From Polynucleobacter finlandensis (lineage in GTDB: Bacteria > Pseudomonadota > Gammaproteobacteria > Burkholderiales > Burkholderiaceae): a stretch of DNA of 64,000 nucleotides. This document shows positions 38,619 through 47,746 of this stretch, one piece after another. Numbering within the stretch: position 1 is the stretch's first letter; each line of letters begins with the position of its first letter. The notes beneath the pieces are model-generated. The model was not told the origin of the DNA and ran no database searches. It saw only the letters and a list, made by a program, of their open reading frames with translations. Position numbers and translations under genes: made by a program. The stretch is from positions 1 to 64,000 of the forward strand of contig NZ_JACVPS010000015.1 in assembly GCF_018881755.1 (NCBI RefSeq), read 5' to 3'.

Positions 38619-40121
38619 ATGGACTTATTTGCTAATTTAGCCCTCGGTTTCGATACAGCGTTTACGCTGCAAAACCTTCTTTACTGCCTGATTGGTTGCG
38701 TGCTTGGCACCTTGATTGGCGTTCTTCCTGGTCTTGGCCCAATTGCAACGATTGCAATGCTTCTGCCAGCAACCTATGCTTTGCCTCCAATTGCCGCATT
38801 GATCATGTTGGCTGGTATTTACTACGGCTCCCAGTACGGCGGCTCCACCACTGCCATTTTGCTCAACATCCCAGGTGAAACCTCCTCGGTGGTGACGGCG
38901 ATCGATGGGTATCAAATGGCCCGAAACGGTCGAGCGGGCGTAGCCCTCTTTACCGCTGGTATGGGCTCATTCTTTGCAGGGTGTGTAGCAACCCTCGTAT
39001 TGGCAGCCTTTGCTGCACCACTCTCCCAATTAGCATTTAAATTCGGTCCCGCTGAATACTTCTCCCTAATGGTCTTGGGGTTAATTGGCGCGGTGGTTCT
39101 TGCTTCCGGCTCATTGGTTAAGGCTATTGGCATGATCGTTTTAGGCTTGTTAATGGGCTTGATCGGTACCGACGTGAACTCTGGCGTATCACGGTATGCG
39201 TTTGACATCCCTGAATTAAGTGATGGTATCGGCTTCGTTGCGGTGGCAATGGGCGTCTTCGGCTTCGCTGAAATCATGACCAATCTGGAAAAGAAAGGTG
39301 AGGATGAGGGCTTCTTAAACAAGATGACCACTATGATCCCAACCAAGCAAGACGTGAAGCGTATGATCCCCTCGATTTTGCGTGGCACAGCTATTGGCTC
39401 AATTTTGGGTATCCTGCCAGGCGGCGGTGCTGCTTTGGCTGCTTTCGGCGCTTACTCAGTTGAGAAGAAATCCTCTAAGTACAGCCATGAATTTGGTAAA
39501 GGTGCCATTGAGGGTGTAGCAGGTCCAGAGTCAGCTAACAATGCTGCTGCTCAAACATCCTTTATCCCATTGCTCACCTTAGGTATCCCACCTAATGCTG
39601 TGATGGCATTGATGGTTGGCGCGATGACCATTCACAACATTCAGCCTGGTCCACAGGTAATGACCAGCAACCCAGCCTTGTTTTGGGGTCTGATTGCGTC
39701 AATGTGGATCGGCAATATGATGCTGATTATTTTGAACTTGCCATTGATCGGTATGTGGGTACAGCTCCTGAAGATTCCTTATCGCTTTATGTACCCAGCG
39801 ATCTTGGTGTTCTGCTGTATCGGTGTTTACACCGTGAACAACACTGTCTTTGACGTATACGTCACAGCAGCTTTTGGCTTAATTGGCTACCTGTTCTACA
39901 AATTGGGTTGTGAACCCCCTCCATTACTCCTTGGCTTCATCCTCGGACCAATGATGGAGGAGAACTTCCGTCGCGCTTTGTTGCTCTCCCGCGGTGATTT
40001 CACAACCTTCTTAACCCGCCCACTCTCATTAGGCCTGCTCATCGCAGCAGCCCTCTTGGTCGTTATCGTGGCTTTGCCGGCAGTAAAAGCAACCCGAGAG
40101 GCCGCCTTCGTAGAAGAGTAA
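38619..40121 (+). CDS. tctA: Tripartite tricarboxylate transporter large permease TctA
   Basis: A 500-residue membrane protein with about 11-12 helices. The family signatures GVLPGLGPIATIAMLLP (near 34-50) and LGILPGGGAALAAFGAYSVEKK (near 263) form the substrate pathway; GPESANNAAAQTSFIPLLTLGIP lies near 305. It imports carboxylates with a TctC protein driven by an ion gradient. No tctC follows; TctC-type proteins such as that at 2701-3675 must act from elsewhere. A terminator follows. Confidence 0.94.
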   Translation: MDLFANLALGFDTAFTLQNLLYCLIGCVLGTLIGVLPGLGPIATIAMLLPATYALPPIAALIMLAGIYYGSQYGGSTTAILLNIPGETSSVVTAIDGYQMARNGRAGVALFTAGMGSFFAGCVATLVLAAFAAPLSQLAFKFGPAEYFSLMVLGLIGAVVLASGSLVKAIGMIVLGLLMGLIGTDVNSGVSRYAFDIPELSDGIGFVAVAMGVFGFAEIMTNLEKKGEDEGFLNKMTTMIPTKQDVKRMIPSILRGTAIGSILGILPGGGAALAAFGAYSVEKKSSKYSHEFGKGAIEGVAGPESANNAAAQTSFIPLLTLGIPPNAVMALMVGAMTIHNIQPGPQVMTSNPALFWGLIASMWIGNMMLIILNLPLIGMWVQLLKIPYRFMYPAILVFCCIGVYTVNNTVFDVYVTAAFGLIGYLFYKLGCEPPPLLLGFILGPMMEENFRRALLLSRGDFTTFLTRPLSLGLLIAAALLVVIVALPAVKATREAAFVEE

Positions 40122-40142
40122 TCTTCAGTCTCCATAGAAACG

Positions 40143-40169
40143 AGCCCGCAGCAGTTTGCGGGCTTTTTC
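40143..40169 (+). terminator. Terminator of tctBA
   Basis: Eight-base stem AGCCCGCA/TGCGGGCT (40143-40150 with 40157-40164), 6-base loop and a T-run. It separates tctBA from glnS. Confidence 0.9.
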
Positions 40170-40191
40170 TTTATGGTTTGGGGCTTTTCTC

Positions 40192-40197
40192 TACAAT
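40192..40197 (+). promoter_or_regulatory. -10 element of glnS
   Basis: TACAAT followed by only 6 nt (GTGGGC) before the glnS ATG. Since a terminator ends just upstream at 40169, glnS needs a promoter in 40170-40203; this is the only good -10 there. The -35 is weak (TTTATG, 16-bp spacer). Confidence 0.5.
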
Positions 40198-40203
40198 GTG
40201 GGC

Positions 40204-41976
40204 ATGTCCCAAGATAGCAAACCACCTAAAGCCGCTGCCGGCGCAATAGCCGAGCCCTCCAATTTTTTACGTCAGATCATCGATCATGACTTAGCCAGTG
40301 GCGCATTTGCTCAGCGTACAGATTTAGCCAATCAAGCCATCCCATCTATCATTACCCGCTTTCCACCAGAGCCAAATGGCTACCTGCATATCGGTCATGC
40401 CAAAAGTATTTGCCTGAACTTTGGCCTGGCGGCTGACTACAACGCATTGCCTGGCGGCGCTCGCTGCAATATGCGCCTAGATGACACCAATCCGGTTAAA
40501 GAAGATGTTGAGTATGCCGACAGCATTTTGGATGCGGTGAAATGGTTGGGCTTTAGCTGGGGTGATCATCTGTATCACGCCAGTGATTACTTTGATCGCC
40601 TGTACGAGTTTGCAGAAATTCTGATTCAAAATGGGAAGGCGTATGTTGACAGTCAAAGTGCTGAAGACATTCATACCAATCGCGGTAACTTTGGCCAAGC
40701 TGGAAAAAATAGCCCTTTCCGTGACCGCAGCCCTGCAGAAAATCTTACCCTCTTCCGTGAAATGCGCGATGGCAAATTTAAAGATGGTGAACATGTTCTG
40801 CGCCTGAAGATTGATATGGCGCATCCGAATATTGTGATGCGCGATCCGGTCGTCTATCGCATTCGCCACACTGATCATCACCGCACAGGCAGCAAGTGGT
40901 GCATCTACCCTTTATACGATTACACCCACTGCATTTCGGATGCACTGGAAAATGTTTCACACTCCATTTGCACTCTGGAATTTGAAAACAATCGTCCGCT
41001 CTATGACTGGATTGTGAACGCATTAAAAGAGCTGGGTATCTTCAAAGATCCTGTGCCACATCAGTATGAATTCGCCCGCCTCAATTTAACTTACACCATC
41101 ACCAGTAAACGTAAGTTGTTGCAACTGGTGGAAGAGAATCATGTCGAGGCTTGGGATGACCCGCGTATGCCAACCATAGTAGGTATACGTCGTAGAGGCT
41201 ACACCCCAGAAAGTATTCGTTTGTTCTGTGAGCGTATTGGGGTCTCGAAAGCAGATAGCTGGATTGATATGAGCACGCTGGAGCAAGCCTTGCGCGATGA
41301 TCTAGAAGCTAGAGCACCACGGGCTACTGCCGTACTCAAGCCACTGAAGTTGGTGATTGAAAACTTCGATGCTGCAGCTAGCGAGTCTTGCTCAGCACCT
41401 CGTCACCCCCAGCATCCTGAATGGGGTAATCGTGAATTCAATTTCACACGTGAGTTGTGGATTGAAGCCGACGACTTTATGAGAGAACCTGTTAAAGGAT
41501 TCTTTAGACTCTATCCGCCCACTGGTGATCAGCCTGGTGGAAGAGTGCGCTTACGTCACGGCTTCGTGATCGAGTGCACTGGCTTTGAAACTGATGCTGC
41601 TGGCAATGTCATTCAAGTGAATGCGACGCACTTTGCCGACAGCAAAAGCGGGACGCCAGGGTCAAATAATTACAAGGTTAAAGGCAATATTCATTGGGTG
41701 AGTGCCGCTGAAGCCATTCCAGCTGAAGTGCGAATCTACGACCATCTCTTTAGTGATCCGCACCCTGATAGCGGTGATAAGAATTTCTTAGACGCAATCA
41801 ATCCAAATTCCAAGAAAACCATCACTGCTTACCTAGAACCTTGCATGAACGATGCCAAAGCGGAAGATCGCTTCCAGTTTGAACGTCATGGCTATTTTGT
41901 CGCAGACCAATCTGATTCAAAACCTGGCAAGCCAGTCTTCAATCGCGCAGTCGGCCTCAAGGATTCTTGGAAATAG
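40204..41976 (+). CDS. glnS: Glutaminyl-tRNA synthetase
   Basis: 590 residues from ATG 40204 (MSQDSKPPKAAAG); the class I signature is PPEPNGYLHIGHAKS (near 57), the second is the variant ITSKRKL near 300. The C-terminal third is the beta-barrel anticodon-binding region (RLYPPTGDQPGGRVRLRHG near 440). It charges tRNA-Gln directly. The last 20 bases overlap the convergent gene at 41957. No ribosome site precedes the ATG. Confidence 0.96.
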   Translation: MSQDSKPPKAAAGAIAEPSNFLRQIIDHDLASGAFAQRTDLANQAIPSIITRFPPEPNGYLHIGHAKSICLNFGLAADYNALPGGARCNMRLDDTNPVKEDVEYADSILDAVKWLGFSWGDHLYHASDYFDRLYEFAEILIQNGKAYVDSQSAEDIHTNRGNFGQAGKNSPFRDRSPAENLTLFREMRDGKFKDGEHVLRLKIDMAHPNIVMRDPVVYRIRHTDHHRTGSKWCIYPLYDYTHCISDALENVSHSICTLEFENNRPLYDWIVNALKELGIFKDPVPHQYEFARLNLTYTITSKRKLLQLVEENHVEAWDDPRMPTIVGIRRRGYTPESIRLFCERIGVSKADSWIDMSTLEQALRDDLEARAPRATAVLKPLKLVIENFDAAASESCSAPRHPQHPEWGNREFNFTRELWIEADDFMREPVKGFFRLYPPTGDQPGGRVRLRHGFVIECTGFETDAAGNVIQVNATHFADSKSGTPGSNNYKVKGNIHWVSAAEAIPAEVRIYDHLFSDPHPDSGDKNFLDAINPNSKKTITAYLEPCMNDAKAEDRFQFERHGYFVADQSDSKPGKPVFNRAVGLKDSWK

Positions 41977-42853
41977 TCTTCAAAAATACTGCCACGCTGG
42001 GATAGCGTAGCGGGGTTTTGAGTTCGGGCAATCGAGTATTGGTCACACGCCTGGATTCACGCATAAACGACCACAGCATTGGACTGACTATTTTCTGCAA
42101 CTCTGCTGCAGGCATTCGCGCAGGCCGCTCCAAACCAAAAGCATCTGCCACCTCGTCAAAGTAATCCCCCATTTTGGTTTCACCGCCGTCACAGGCATTG
42201 ATAACCCTCTGAGGTTTGCCGTGATACACCGCAGCGCAAACCAAGCGGGCCAAATCATCACTTTGGATGTGATTTGAATACGCATCCTCATCCGATATTA
42301 GCGCTGGCGTCCTTGCTTGCAAGCGCTCGACTGGGAGGCGATTGGCAGCATAAATGCCCGGTACGCGCAGAATCGTGACAGCGACACCATGAGCTGGTCC
42401 CCATAGGCGTAAGACCCGCTCAGCATCGACCCTCCGCTTCGCGCGCTCACTTTGAGGATTTACTGGCGTTATCTCAGACACTCGACCCCCTTTATGGTCA
42501 CCATAGACCCCTGTAGTACTCACATAAATGAGGCGACTGAGGCTAGCGGGCCCTTGGGCTAAAATTCGGGTCAGGTTGCGGGTTCGGCTATCACGATGAC
42601 CTATGTTCTGGGGTGGCGCCAAATGAATCACGGTTTCCGCCAAACCACTTAAACGCCAGAGAGTCTCTGGCTTGTCTAAGTCCCCCAAAATAGGAGTGAT
42701 GCCAAGTCCCCTCAATTCTGAAAAACGGCTTTGCTGCGAAGTGAGCGCAAAAACGCGATAGTTCCGACAAAGCTGTTTAGCTACTCGGAGACCAATGTCG
42801 CCACAGCCAATGATCAGGATTCGGGGTTTACCAAAAGATTGCATAAGTGACAT
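41957..42853 (-). CDS. NAD(P)-binding epimerase/dehydratase-like protein
   Basis: 298 residues of the extended SDR superfamily. The Rossmann motif is IIGCGDIGLRVAKQL (near 14-28) and the STTGVYGDHKGG segment (near 112) corresponds to the catalytic region. It resembles the YeeZ group of unknown-function SDR proteins. ATG at 42853 or 42844 could start it. It is convergent and overlapping with glnS, and divergent from the flavoprotein at 42881. Substrate unknown. Confidence 0.75.
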   Translation of the reverse strand: MSLMQSFGKPRILIIGCGDIGLRVAKQLCRNYRVFALTSQQSRFSELRGLGITPILGDLDKPETLWRLSGLAETVIHLAPPQNIGHRDSRTRNLTRILAQGPASLSRLIYVSTTGVYGDHKGGRVSEITPVNPQSERAKRRVDAERVLRLWGPAHGVAVTILRVPGIYAANRLPVERLQARTPALISDEDAYSNHIQSDDLARLVCAAVYHGKPQRVINACDGGETKMGDYFDEVADAFGLERPARMPAAELQKIVSPMLWSFMRESRRVTNTRLPELKTPLRYPSVAVFLKTISKNP

Positions 42854-42880
42854 CGTAACGATTTATTGAAAGGAATGAGA

Positions 42881-43918
42881 GTGTCCTACCAAGTCACGCT
42901 CAAAACGAGCGGTAAACAATTTACTGTGAATCAGGATGAAACTGTCCTGGAAGCTGCTCTGCGCCAAAATATCAATTTACCCTATGGCTGTAAAAATGGT
43001 GCCTGCGGATCTTGCAAAGGCAAAGTCCTAGAGGGTCAAGTTACCCATGGCCAGCATAGCGAAAGCGCCATGTCACGTGCCGACGAAACTGGCGGCGCTA
43101 CTTTATTTTGTTGTGCCCACCCTCAATCTGACTTGCTCATTGAGGCTCGCGAAGTACAAGGAGCTGGAGATATTGCGATTCGCAAAGTGCCTTGTCGCGT
43201 CAATGCGATTGCCAGGCACGGCAGTGATGTGGCTATTTTGAAACTCCAACTGCCTGCTTCTGAACGCTTTCAGTTTCTAGCGGGTCAGTATCTTGAATTT
43301 CTACTCAAAGATGGCCAACGCCGGGCCTATTCCATTGCCAATGCTCCAGAGCAAGAAGGCCCACTAGAGTTGCATATTCGTCACCTGCCAGGTGGACTGT
43401 TTACAGATTTTGTCTTTGCTGCAAAAGATCCAGCGCTCAAGGAAAAAGATATTCTGCGTTTTGAAGGCCCGCTAGGTAGCTTCTTCCTAAGAGAAGACTC
43501 CAAGAAGCCCATCATCTTTGTATCGGCCGGCACTGGCTTTGCCCCCATCAAATCCATCATTGAACAAATGCAGGCGAAAAAGATTCAAAGGCCTATCTCC
43601 CTGTATTGGGGTGGACGTCGTCCGAGCGACCTCTATATGAATAGCTTATGCGAGACCTGGGCACAAGACCTGCCGGACTTTAAATACATCCCGGTGATTT
43701 CTGATGCACTCCCTGAAGATGCCTGGGATGGTCGTAGTGGCTTTGTGCACGAAGCAGTGATGACGGATCACCCAAACCTCAAAGACTTCCAGGTCTACGC
43801 TTGCGGAGCCCCAGTCATGGTCAATGCCGCACGTCAGGACTTTTCATCACAATGTCATCTGCCCGAGGAAGAATTCTTTGCGGATTCCTTTACTAGTGCC
43901 GCAGATCTTGCGGGATAA
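42881..43918 (+). CDS. 2Fe-2S ferredoxin-NAD(P)H reductase (CDP-6-deoxyglucoseen reductase-like)
   Basis: About 345 residues: an N-terminal plant-type ferredoxin domain (CKNGACGSCKG near 36, fourth Cys near 75), then an FAD domain (RAYSIANAP near 150) and NAD(P)H domain (VSAGTGFAPIKSIIEQ near 210). GTG at 42881 is preferred as start because AAAGGA lies 6 nt before it and homologs begin SYQVTL; ATG 42875 lies inside the ribosome site. Often annotated as AscD, but no sugar genes surround it; a general electron-transfer reductase for oxygenases is equally possible. Confidence 0.85.
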   Translation: MSYQVTLKTSGKQFTVNQDETVLEAALRQNINLPYGCKNGACGSCKGKVLEGQVTHGQHSESAMSRADETGGATLFCCAHPQSDLLIEAREVQGAGDIAIRKVPCRVNAIARHGSDVAILKLQLPASERFQFLAGQYLEFLLKDGQRRAYSIANAPEQEGPLELHIRHLPGGLFTDFVFAAKDPALKEKDILRFEGPLGSFFLREDSKKPIIFVSAGTGFAPIKSIIEQMQAKKIQRPISLYWGGRRPSDLYMNSLCETWAQDLPDFKYIPVISDALPEDAWDGRSGFVHEAVMTDHPNLKDFQVYACGAPVMVNAARQDFSSQCHLPEEEFFADSFTSAADLAG

Positions 43919-43960
43919 TAAAATCCTCTTTCTATTTAACCGTTGCAGACAGTCATCAGA

Positions 43961-45154
43961 ATGAATAAGCCAGCCCAGTCCGTAGATGCTCACTCTATTA
44001 TGTTCATCACCCAAAGACCAGAATTGGTCATGGCTGAGGGACAAGGCTCGTGGCTAACGGATAACAACGGTAAGCGCTATTTAGACTTCTTGCAAGGCTG
44101 GGCAGTCAATTGCCTGGGCCATGGCAACCCCGGCATGATCGCGGCACTCAACGCTCAAGCCAAAAAACTGATTAATCCAAGTCCAGCGTTTTACAACGAG
44201 CCGATGATTCGCCTGGCAAATCTACTCACGGACAATAGTTGCTTTAATAAAGTCTTCTTTGCCAACAGTGGCGCTGAAGCTAATGAAGGCGCAATCAAGT
44301 TAGCGCGCAAATGGGGTCAACTCAATAAGTCTGGTGCTTTTGAAATCATCACCTTTGATCACAGCTTTCATGGCCGCACGATTGCCACCATGAGCGCTTC
44401 TGGTAAACCAGGTTGGGACACGATGTTTGCCCCACAAGTTCCAGGCTTTCCTAAAGCAGATCTCAATGATTTGGACTCAGTCAAAAAACTGGTGACTAAT
44501 AAAACTGTTGCAGTCATGGTTGAGCCAGTTCAAGGTGAAGGCGGTGTGATTCCAGCGAGCGCCGAGTTCATGACGAGCCTGCGTAAATTCACCAAAGAAA
44601 ATAATATCCTCTTGATCGTGGATGAAGTACAGGCAGGTTGTGGTCGCACAGGCACTCTATTTGCTTATCAGCATTACGGCATTGAGCCTGACATCATGAC
44701 CTTAGGAAAAGGTATTGGTGGCGGTGTTCCACTCGCAGCACTGATGGCAACGGATGCAGTCGCTTGCTTTGTTCCTGGCGACCAAGGCGGCACTTACAAT
44801 GGCAATCCATTAATGACTGCAGTTGGCATTAGCGTAATTGAGCAACTATTAGCCCCAGGGTTTTTAGACTCCGTCAAAGCCAAAGGCCAATTACTGCGCT
44901 CTGAACTCCTTGCTCTCTCTGAAGAATTTGGTCTTGAAGGCGAACGTGGTGAGGGTCTCTTACGCGCCCTCATGCTTAGCAAGGACGTTGGTGGAAAATT
45001 GGTAGACCTAGCGCGTGATCGCAGCCCAGAAGGTTTACTCATTAACTCACCGAGACCCAATCTATTGCGCTTTATGCCAGCACTCAATGTGTCTGATGAT
45101 GAGATTCGTCAGATGTGCAATATGCTGCGCGAGTTGTTAAAGCAGGTAGCTTAA
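43961..45154 (+). CDS. argD: Acetylornithine/aspartate aminotransferase family (ArgD-like)
   Basis: 397 residues from ATG 43961. Class III PLP transaminase: FANSGAEANEGAIKLARKWG near 96, the DEVQAGCGRTG metal-like loop near 223, and the PLP lysine in TLGKGIGGGVPLAA near 253. Most likely acetylornithine transaminase of arginine synthesis. No other arg genes are near, and class III substrates are hard to call from sequence alone. No strong ribosome site. Convergent with the liv operon. Confidence 0.85.
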   Translation: MNKPAQSVDAHSIMFITQRPELVMAEGQGSWLTDNNGKRYLDFLQGWAVNCLGHGNPGMIAALNAQAKKLINPSPAFYNEPMIRLANLLTDNSCFNKVFFANSGAEANEGAIKLARKWGQLNKSGAFEIITFDHSFHGRTIATMSASGKPGWDTMFAPQVPGFPKADLNDLDSVKKLVTNKTVAVMVEPVQGEGGVIPASAEFMTSLRKFTKENNILLIVDEVQAGCGRTGTLFAYQHYGIEPDIMTLGKGIGGGVPLAALMATDAVACFVPGDQGGTYNGNPLMTAVGISVIEQLLAPGFLDSVKAKGQLLRSELLALSEEFGLEGERGEGLLRALMLSKDVGGKLVDLARDRSPEGLLINSPRPNLLRFMPALNVSDDEIRQMCNMLRELLKQVA

Positions 45155-45183
45155 ATATTGCTTAACCCGAATTATTCGCCTAC

Positions 45184-45900
45184 TCACTCACCTAGATAGG
45201 CAGTTCGCACTCGTGGGTCTTGCAAAAGCTCTTTACCCGCTCCACTGAAGGTAATTAAACCGCTCTCCATCACATAAGCGCGATCAGCCATCTGCAATGC
45301 TAAGCGTGCATTTTGTTCTACCAACAATATCGTCATACCCTTAGCAGCAAGATTGCGAATCACATCAAAGATGGTCTCCACCATGATGGGTGATAAACCC
45401 ATAGATGGTTCATCAAGCAATAACAACTTCGGCTCTGCCATCATCGCCCTGCCCATTGCTACCATCTGTTGCTCACCGCCTGATAAGGTTCCGGCCAATT
45501 GAGATAGACGTTCTTTTAGCCTAGGGAAATAAAAATACACCTCTTCTAACTTGCGCTCAAATGCCTTGGCATCCGTTTTTAAGAATGCCCCCATCTGTAG
45601 ATTTTCTAAAATGGTCATACGCTTAAAAACACCGCGACCTTCAGGAACCAAACCTAAGCCTAGCTTGACCAATTCATATGCAGGCATGGCTTTTGTCTGC
45701 TGCCGATTAAATTCCACCTCACCAGCTGCTGGACTCAATAATCCGGCAACCGCCTTGAGGGTTGAGCTTTTGCCAGCGCCATTTGCACCGATCAAAGCGA
45801 CTAGCTCACCTTCTCCCACATGAAAATCAATTCCCTTAACGGCATTAATCCCACCGTAAGCGACTTTGAGATTCTGAACTTTTAAGAGTGCTGAGCTCAT
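45184..45900 (-). CDS. livF: Branched-chain amino-acid ABC transporter ATPase LivF
   Basis: 238 residues. Walker A GANGAGKSS (near 37), signature LSGGEQQM (near 142) and Walker B LLLLDEPSMGLSP. The GLGLVPEGRGVFKRMT segment is specific to LivF. It is the last liv gene; its ATG overlaps the LivG stop as TAATG. Confidence 0.96.
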   Translation of the reverse strand: MSSALLKVQNLKVAYGGINAVKGIDFHVGEGELVALIGANGAGKSSTLKAVAGLLSPAAGEVEFNRQQTKAMPAYELVKLGLGLVPEGRGVFKRMTILENLQMGAFLKTDAKAFERKLEEVYFYFPRLKERLSQLAGTLSGGEQQMVAMGRAMMAEPKLLLLDEPSMGLSPIMVETIFDVIRNLAAKGMTILLVEQNARLALQMADRAYVMESGLITFSGAGKELLQDPRVRTAYLGE

Positions 45901-46667
45901 TACACAGCCCCCTGACCAAGATAAGCACGAATGACTTCTGGATGAGTACGCACATCTGCTGGCTTACCAGTAGCAATCACCTTGCCATAGTCTAAGACAG
46001 TCAAGTTATCGCAAATCCCCATTACGAGACTCACATCATGCTCAATGAGCAAGATCGTTGTGCCATCCTCCCGAATGCGTAAGAGCAATTCACGTAACTC
46101 TAATTTTTCGGTGGCGTTCATGCCCGCAGCAGGCTCATCCAAAGCTAAGAGCTTAGGCTCAGTTGCTAAAGCTCGGGCGATCTCTAGGCGACGTTGATGT
46201 CCATAAGACAAGTTGCGCGCCTGCATATCCGCATATTCACTTAAGCCAACATACGCCAGCAACAAGCGTGATTTTTCACGAATAGCCCGCTCTTCCTTTT
46301 TTGTCGACGGGAAGCGAAAGATAGCGCCGAGCAAGCCAGCGTTAGAGCGGCAATGACAACCCACCATCACATTTTCAAGAACGGTCATTTCACCAAAGAG
46401 ACGAATGTTCTGGAAGGTTCTGGCTAATCCAGCTTTAGTGACATTAGCAACAGACTCTGGAGAATAGGCAGCACCATCAAAAAGAAATATGCCAGCATCG
46501 GCCGGATAAAGTCCGGTGATGACGTTAAAGAAGGTGGTCTTGCCGGCACCATTAGGGCCAATTAAGCCCACAATCGATCCGTGTGGGACTTGTAAGCCAA
46601 CATTTTCCAAAGCCTGCACACCACCAAAGCGTTTGGATACATCCGTGACATCGAGTAGCAAAGTCAT
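45900..46667 (-). CDS. livG: Branched-chain amino-acid ABC transporter ATPase LivG
   Basis: 255 residues from ATG 46667, which overlaps the livM TGA as ATGA; an in-frame TTG at 46688 is unlikely. Walker A GPNGAGKTTFFN, the LivG-specific FQNIRLFGEMTVLENVMVG segment near 80, signature LSYGHQRRLEIA and Walker B LLALDEPAAGMN. It forms a heterodimer with LivF beneath LivHM. Confidence 0.96.
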   Translation of the reverse strand: MTLLLDVTDVSKRFGGVQALENVGLQVPHGSIVGLIGPNGAGKTTFFNVITGLYPADAGIFLFDGAAYSPESVANVTKAGLARTFQNIRLFGEMTVLENVMVGCHCRSNAGLLGAIFRFPSTKKEERAIREKSRLLLAYVGLSEYADMQARNLSYGHQRRLEIARALATEPKLLALDEPAAGMNATEKLELRELLLRIREDGTTILLIEHDVSLVMGICDNLTVLDYGKVIATGKPADVRTHPEVIRAYLGQGAV

Positions 46668-47746
46668 GATGCGCTCCGCTTCTGCCAAATGCCACCAGGG
46701 CGATACAGCATGACCAGAATTAAAGCCAAGCCATAGATCAATTGACGAATCACCTCGACATCAACTAGGACATGACCAAATAGAAAATTCTGTACAGGTT
46801 GTGCCACACCGCGCAAGACTTCGGGAAAAACAGCCAGCAAGATGGCACCTAATATCACTCCAGGAATATGGCCAATACCACCCAAGACCACCATGGCTAA
46901 TACGACGATAGATTCCCACAGCGTAAATGACTCGGGCGATACAAAACCTTGGAATGCAGAAAAGAGGACGCCGGCAACTCCGGCAAACGAAGCGCCAATG
47001 GCAAAGGCCATTAACTTCATATTGCGCGTATTAATACCCATGGCCTTAGCAGCAATCTCATCTTCGCGAATAGCCACCCATGCGCGCCCAATCCGCGAGT
47101 CTTGTAAATGTAAGCACACGATTGCCACAGCAATCGCCAGCAATGCAAATAGATAAAAGACAAGATACAGACCTGGCATCTTGATAAAACCCAAGTCCAA
47201 GGTCTTGGCAAAATTAATACCAAATAATTGAATTGGATCAATTGCCGTAATGCCCTTTGGACCATTGGTCAGGTTCAGTGGACGATCCAAGTTATTCATA
47301 AAGATACGAATGATTTCACCGAAACCTAAAGTCACAATCGCCAAATAATCGCCGCGTAACTGCAGTGTGGGTAAGCCCAAAAAAATTCCAAATACGGCCG
47401 TCACAATGATCGCGAAAACGACAACGAACCATGGTGAAAAATGCATGCCTGCCGGAAAAACAGTGGCAATCGCTTCAAAATTCTGAGGTAAATGCGGAGA
47501 AGCTAGCAAAGCATAGCTATAAGCGCCCAAGGCATAAAAAGCGATGTAACCCAAGTCTAATAAGCCCGCAAAACCCACCACTACATTTAGACCTAAAGCC
47601 AAAACAATGTAGAGCAAAGCAAAATCTAAAACACGCACCCAGTAATTGCCGCCACTAGCGCCCACCACCCAAGGCAGAAGAATCAGAGCAACTACTCCTA
47701 GCCATAAATACGTGGCTCGATTGATTTGAGTAAAACGATTAAGCAC
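46664..47746 (-). CDS. livM: Branched-chain amino-acid ABC transporter permease LivM
   Basis: 360 residues, about nine hydrophobic segments. The conserved ALGLNVVVGFAGLLDLGYIAFY lies near 50 and the cytoplasmic docking loop RAWVAIREDEIAAKAMGIN near 225. The start is GTG at 47746, which overlaps the livH stop by 8 bases, so it is translationally coupled. Confidence 0.95.
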   Translation of the reverse strand: MLNRFTQINRATYLWLGVVALILLPWVVGASGGNYWVRVLDFALLYIVLALGLNVVVGFAGLLDLGYIAFYALGAYSYALLASPHLPQNFEAIATVFPAGMHFSPWFVVVFAIIVTAVFGIFLGLPTLQLRGDYLAIVTLGFGEIIRIFMNNLDRPLNLTNGPKGITAIDPIQLFGINFAKTLDLGFIKMPGLYLVFYLFALLAIAVAIVCLHLQDSRIGRAWVAIREDEIAAKAMGINTRNMKLMAFAIGASFAGVAGVLFSAFQGFVSPESFTLWESIVVLAMVVLGGIGHIPGVILGAILLAVFPEVLRGVAQPVQNFLFGHVLVDVEVIRQLIYGLALILVMLYRPGGIWQKRSAS

